From Paenibacillus sp. JCM 18996 (GTDB taxonomy: Bacteria > Bacillota > Bacilli > Paenibacillales > NBRC-103111): 8,195 nucleotides of DNA. Of the stretch, positions 7,536-8,195 are shown one piece after another (position 1 is the stretch's first letter; the number at the start of each line of letters is the position of its first letter). Below the pieces are notes generated by a model, which did not search any database, was not told the origin of the DNA, and worked only from the letters and a program-made list of their open reading frames with translations. The position numbers and the translations under genes are program-made. The DNA is taken from contig BBFE01000075.1 of the NCBI GenBank assembly GCA_001313085.1, positions 1 through 8,195 on the forward strand, given 5' to 3'.

Positions 7536-8019
7536 TTAGCGCGCAACCTTCTGTCTATCGCGCAGAGCGCGTTGAATATCTCTCTGAGCATCACGCTTAG
7601 CGGCGGTTTCCCGCTTGTCGTACTGCTTCTTCCCTTTACCTAAGCCCAGCAAAAGCTTGGCAAATCCATTACGGATATAAACCTTTAACGGCACTAAGGT
7701 GTAGCCTTCCTGCTTGGACGCGCCGAGCAGCTTGTTGATCTCTACCTTTTTTTCAGCAAAAGCTTGCGGGCCCGCGTTGGATCCGTCGGGTTGCTGCGAT
7801 TGCCCTGCTCGAACGGGGAAATGTGCATATTGTGCACAAAGCTTCGCCGTTGCGAATGGTCGCGAAGCTGTCGGAAAGATTGGCTTTTGCCTGGCGTACC
7901 GACTTGATTTCCGTGCCGGTGAGCACGATGCCGCACTCATACGTATCCTCTATAAAATAATCATGGGAAGCTTTCTTGTTCTGGGCCAGAACCTTGTTCC
8001 CATCACTCTTCTTCGCCAT
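7536..8019 (-). CDS. smpB: SsrA-binding protein SmpB, two apparent frameshifts
   Basis: The repaired product is about 161 aa, the usual size for SmpB. It opens [20 protein letters not shown], continues with [15 protein letters not shown] and [12 protein letters not shown], and ends with the basic [15 protein letters not shown] tail that reaches the ribosomal decoding centre. SmpB binds the tRNA-like part of tmRNA and delivers it to stalled ribosomes. The start is ATG at 8019, with AGAAGGAGT seven bases upstream; an in-frame ATG at 8028 falls in that Shine-Dalgarno region and is rejected. Two shifts break the frame: a missing base at 7838-7840 (after RNGEA) and a length change in the T7 run 7747-7753 (before VEINKLLG). 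As this is a conserved housekeeping gene, sequencing error is the simpler explanation. It lies between rnr and ssrA, as in many Firmicutes. Confidence 0.95.
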
Positions 8020-8055
8020 GAATATCACTCCTTCTACAGTGGCGGCGACAACTAG

Positions 8056-8084
8056 AGCTGCACAGCGAACTATACTGTGCAGCT
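8056..8084. repeat. Inverted repeat between rnr and smpB
   Basis: AGCTGCACAG (8056-8065) and CTGTGCAGCT (8075-8084) form a perfect 10-bp stem with a 9-base loop. No T-run follows on the minus strand, so it may attenuate or stabilise the rnr-smpB message rather than terminate it. Confidence 0.6.
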
Positions 8085-8131
8085 AATTGTATCAACTGAA
8101 ACGGCGGAAATCAAGGGATTGCGCATTATAG

Positions 8132-8195
8132 CTATTTTTTCCGCTTCTTCCCGCCCCAGAAGCGGCTCTTGCCGGCGCCGCGGCCCCACCGCCAA
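8132..8195 (-). CDS. rnr: Ribonuclease R, C-terminal tail only
   Basis: Only the last 20 codons are in the window, ending SRFWGGKKRKK and a TAG stop at 8134-8132. A Gly/Arg/Lys-rich tail with FWG and a terminal lysine cluster is typical of RNase R in Paenibacillaceae, and rnr directly upstream of smpB is the common Firmicutes order. RNase R is a processive 3'-5' exoribonuclease that also degrades non-stop mRNA in tmRNA rescue, which fits its neighbours. The call rests on this short tail plus gene order. Confidence 0.75.
   Translation of the reverse strand, partial: WRWGRGAGKSRFWGGKKRKK

Noticed and set aside
7144..7643. Plus-strand open frames across ssrA and the end of smpB
   Set aside because: They run antisense over a clear tmRNA and the SmpB C-terminus and have no start signals or family resemblance.

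Overview
The window looks like a Firmicutes chromosome, most likely Paenibacillus or a close relative. The right end carries the conserved order rnr (3' end only), smpB, ssrA (tmRNA), all on the minus strand and in balanced-to-GC-rich DNA. SmpB wording and the Gly/Lys/Arg-rich RNase R tail fit Paenibacillaceae; this is an inference from memory, not a search. Left of the tmRNA 3' end the DNA becomes clearly AT-rich and holds only accessory genes. This is the usual picture of a genomic island joined to the 3' end of ssrA. No integrase and no second attachment site are visible, so the island boundary is inferred.

Layout, right to left, all minus strand: rnr tail (8195-8132), smpB (8019-7536), ssrA (7380-7020) and its terminator (7015-6988), then a gap with three copies of TTGTCTACAA. 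Next come a beta-class DNA methyltransferase (6740-5767) with its own terminator (5760-5729), a promoter (about 5692-5664), and a tightly coupled four-gene run. That run is a small BglII-like protein (5628-5155), a ParB-like protein (5149-3856), a SNF2/DEAD-type helicase (3869-2079) and a DUF3883-type PD-(D/E)XK nuclease (2082-1191). It ends in a strong terminator (1096-1056). A DUF932 plasmid/phage-type gene (983-45) follows.

I read the five central genes as one defence cassette of the restriction-modification type: a modification enzyme on its own transcript, then an operon combining a possible recognition protein, a ParB-like protein, a translocase/helicase and a nuclease. I do not recognise it as a named system. 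The BglII-like protein seems to lack the BglII catalytic acids, so the DUF3883 protein may be the real nuclease.

Reading caveat: almost every gene, including smpB, is broken by single-base frameshifts, mostly at A/T runs of 5-8 bases. I count about 27. When each is repaired by the smallest change, every gene closes to a whole number of codons with family motifs intact (311, 297, 596, 430, 324 and about 161 aa). This points to homopolymer errors in the assembly more than to gene decay. Protein lengths and residue numbers below refer to the repaired readings.
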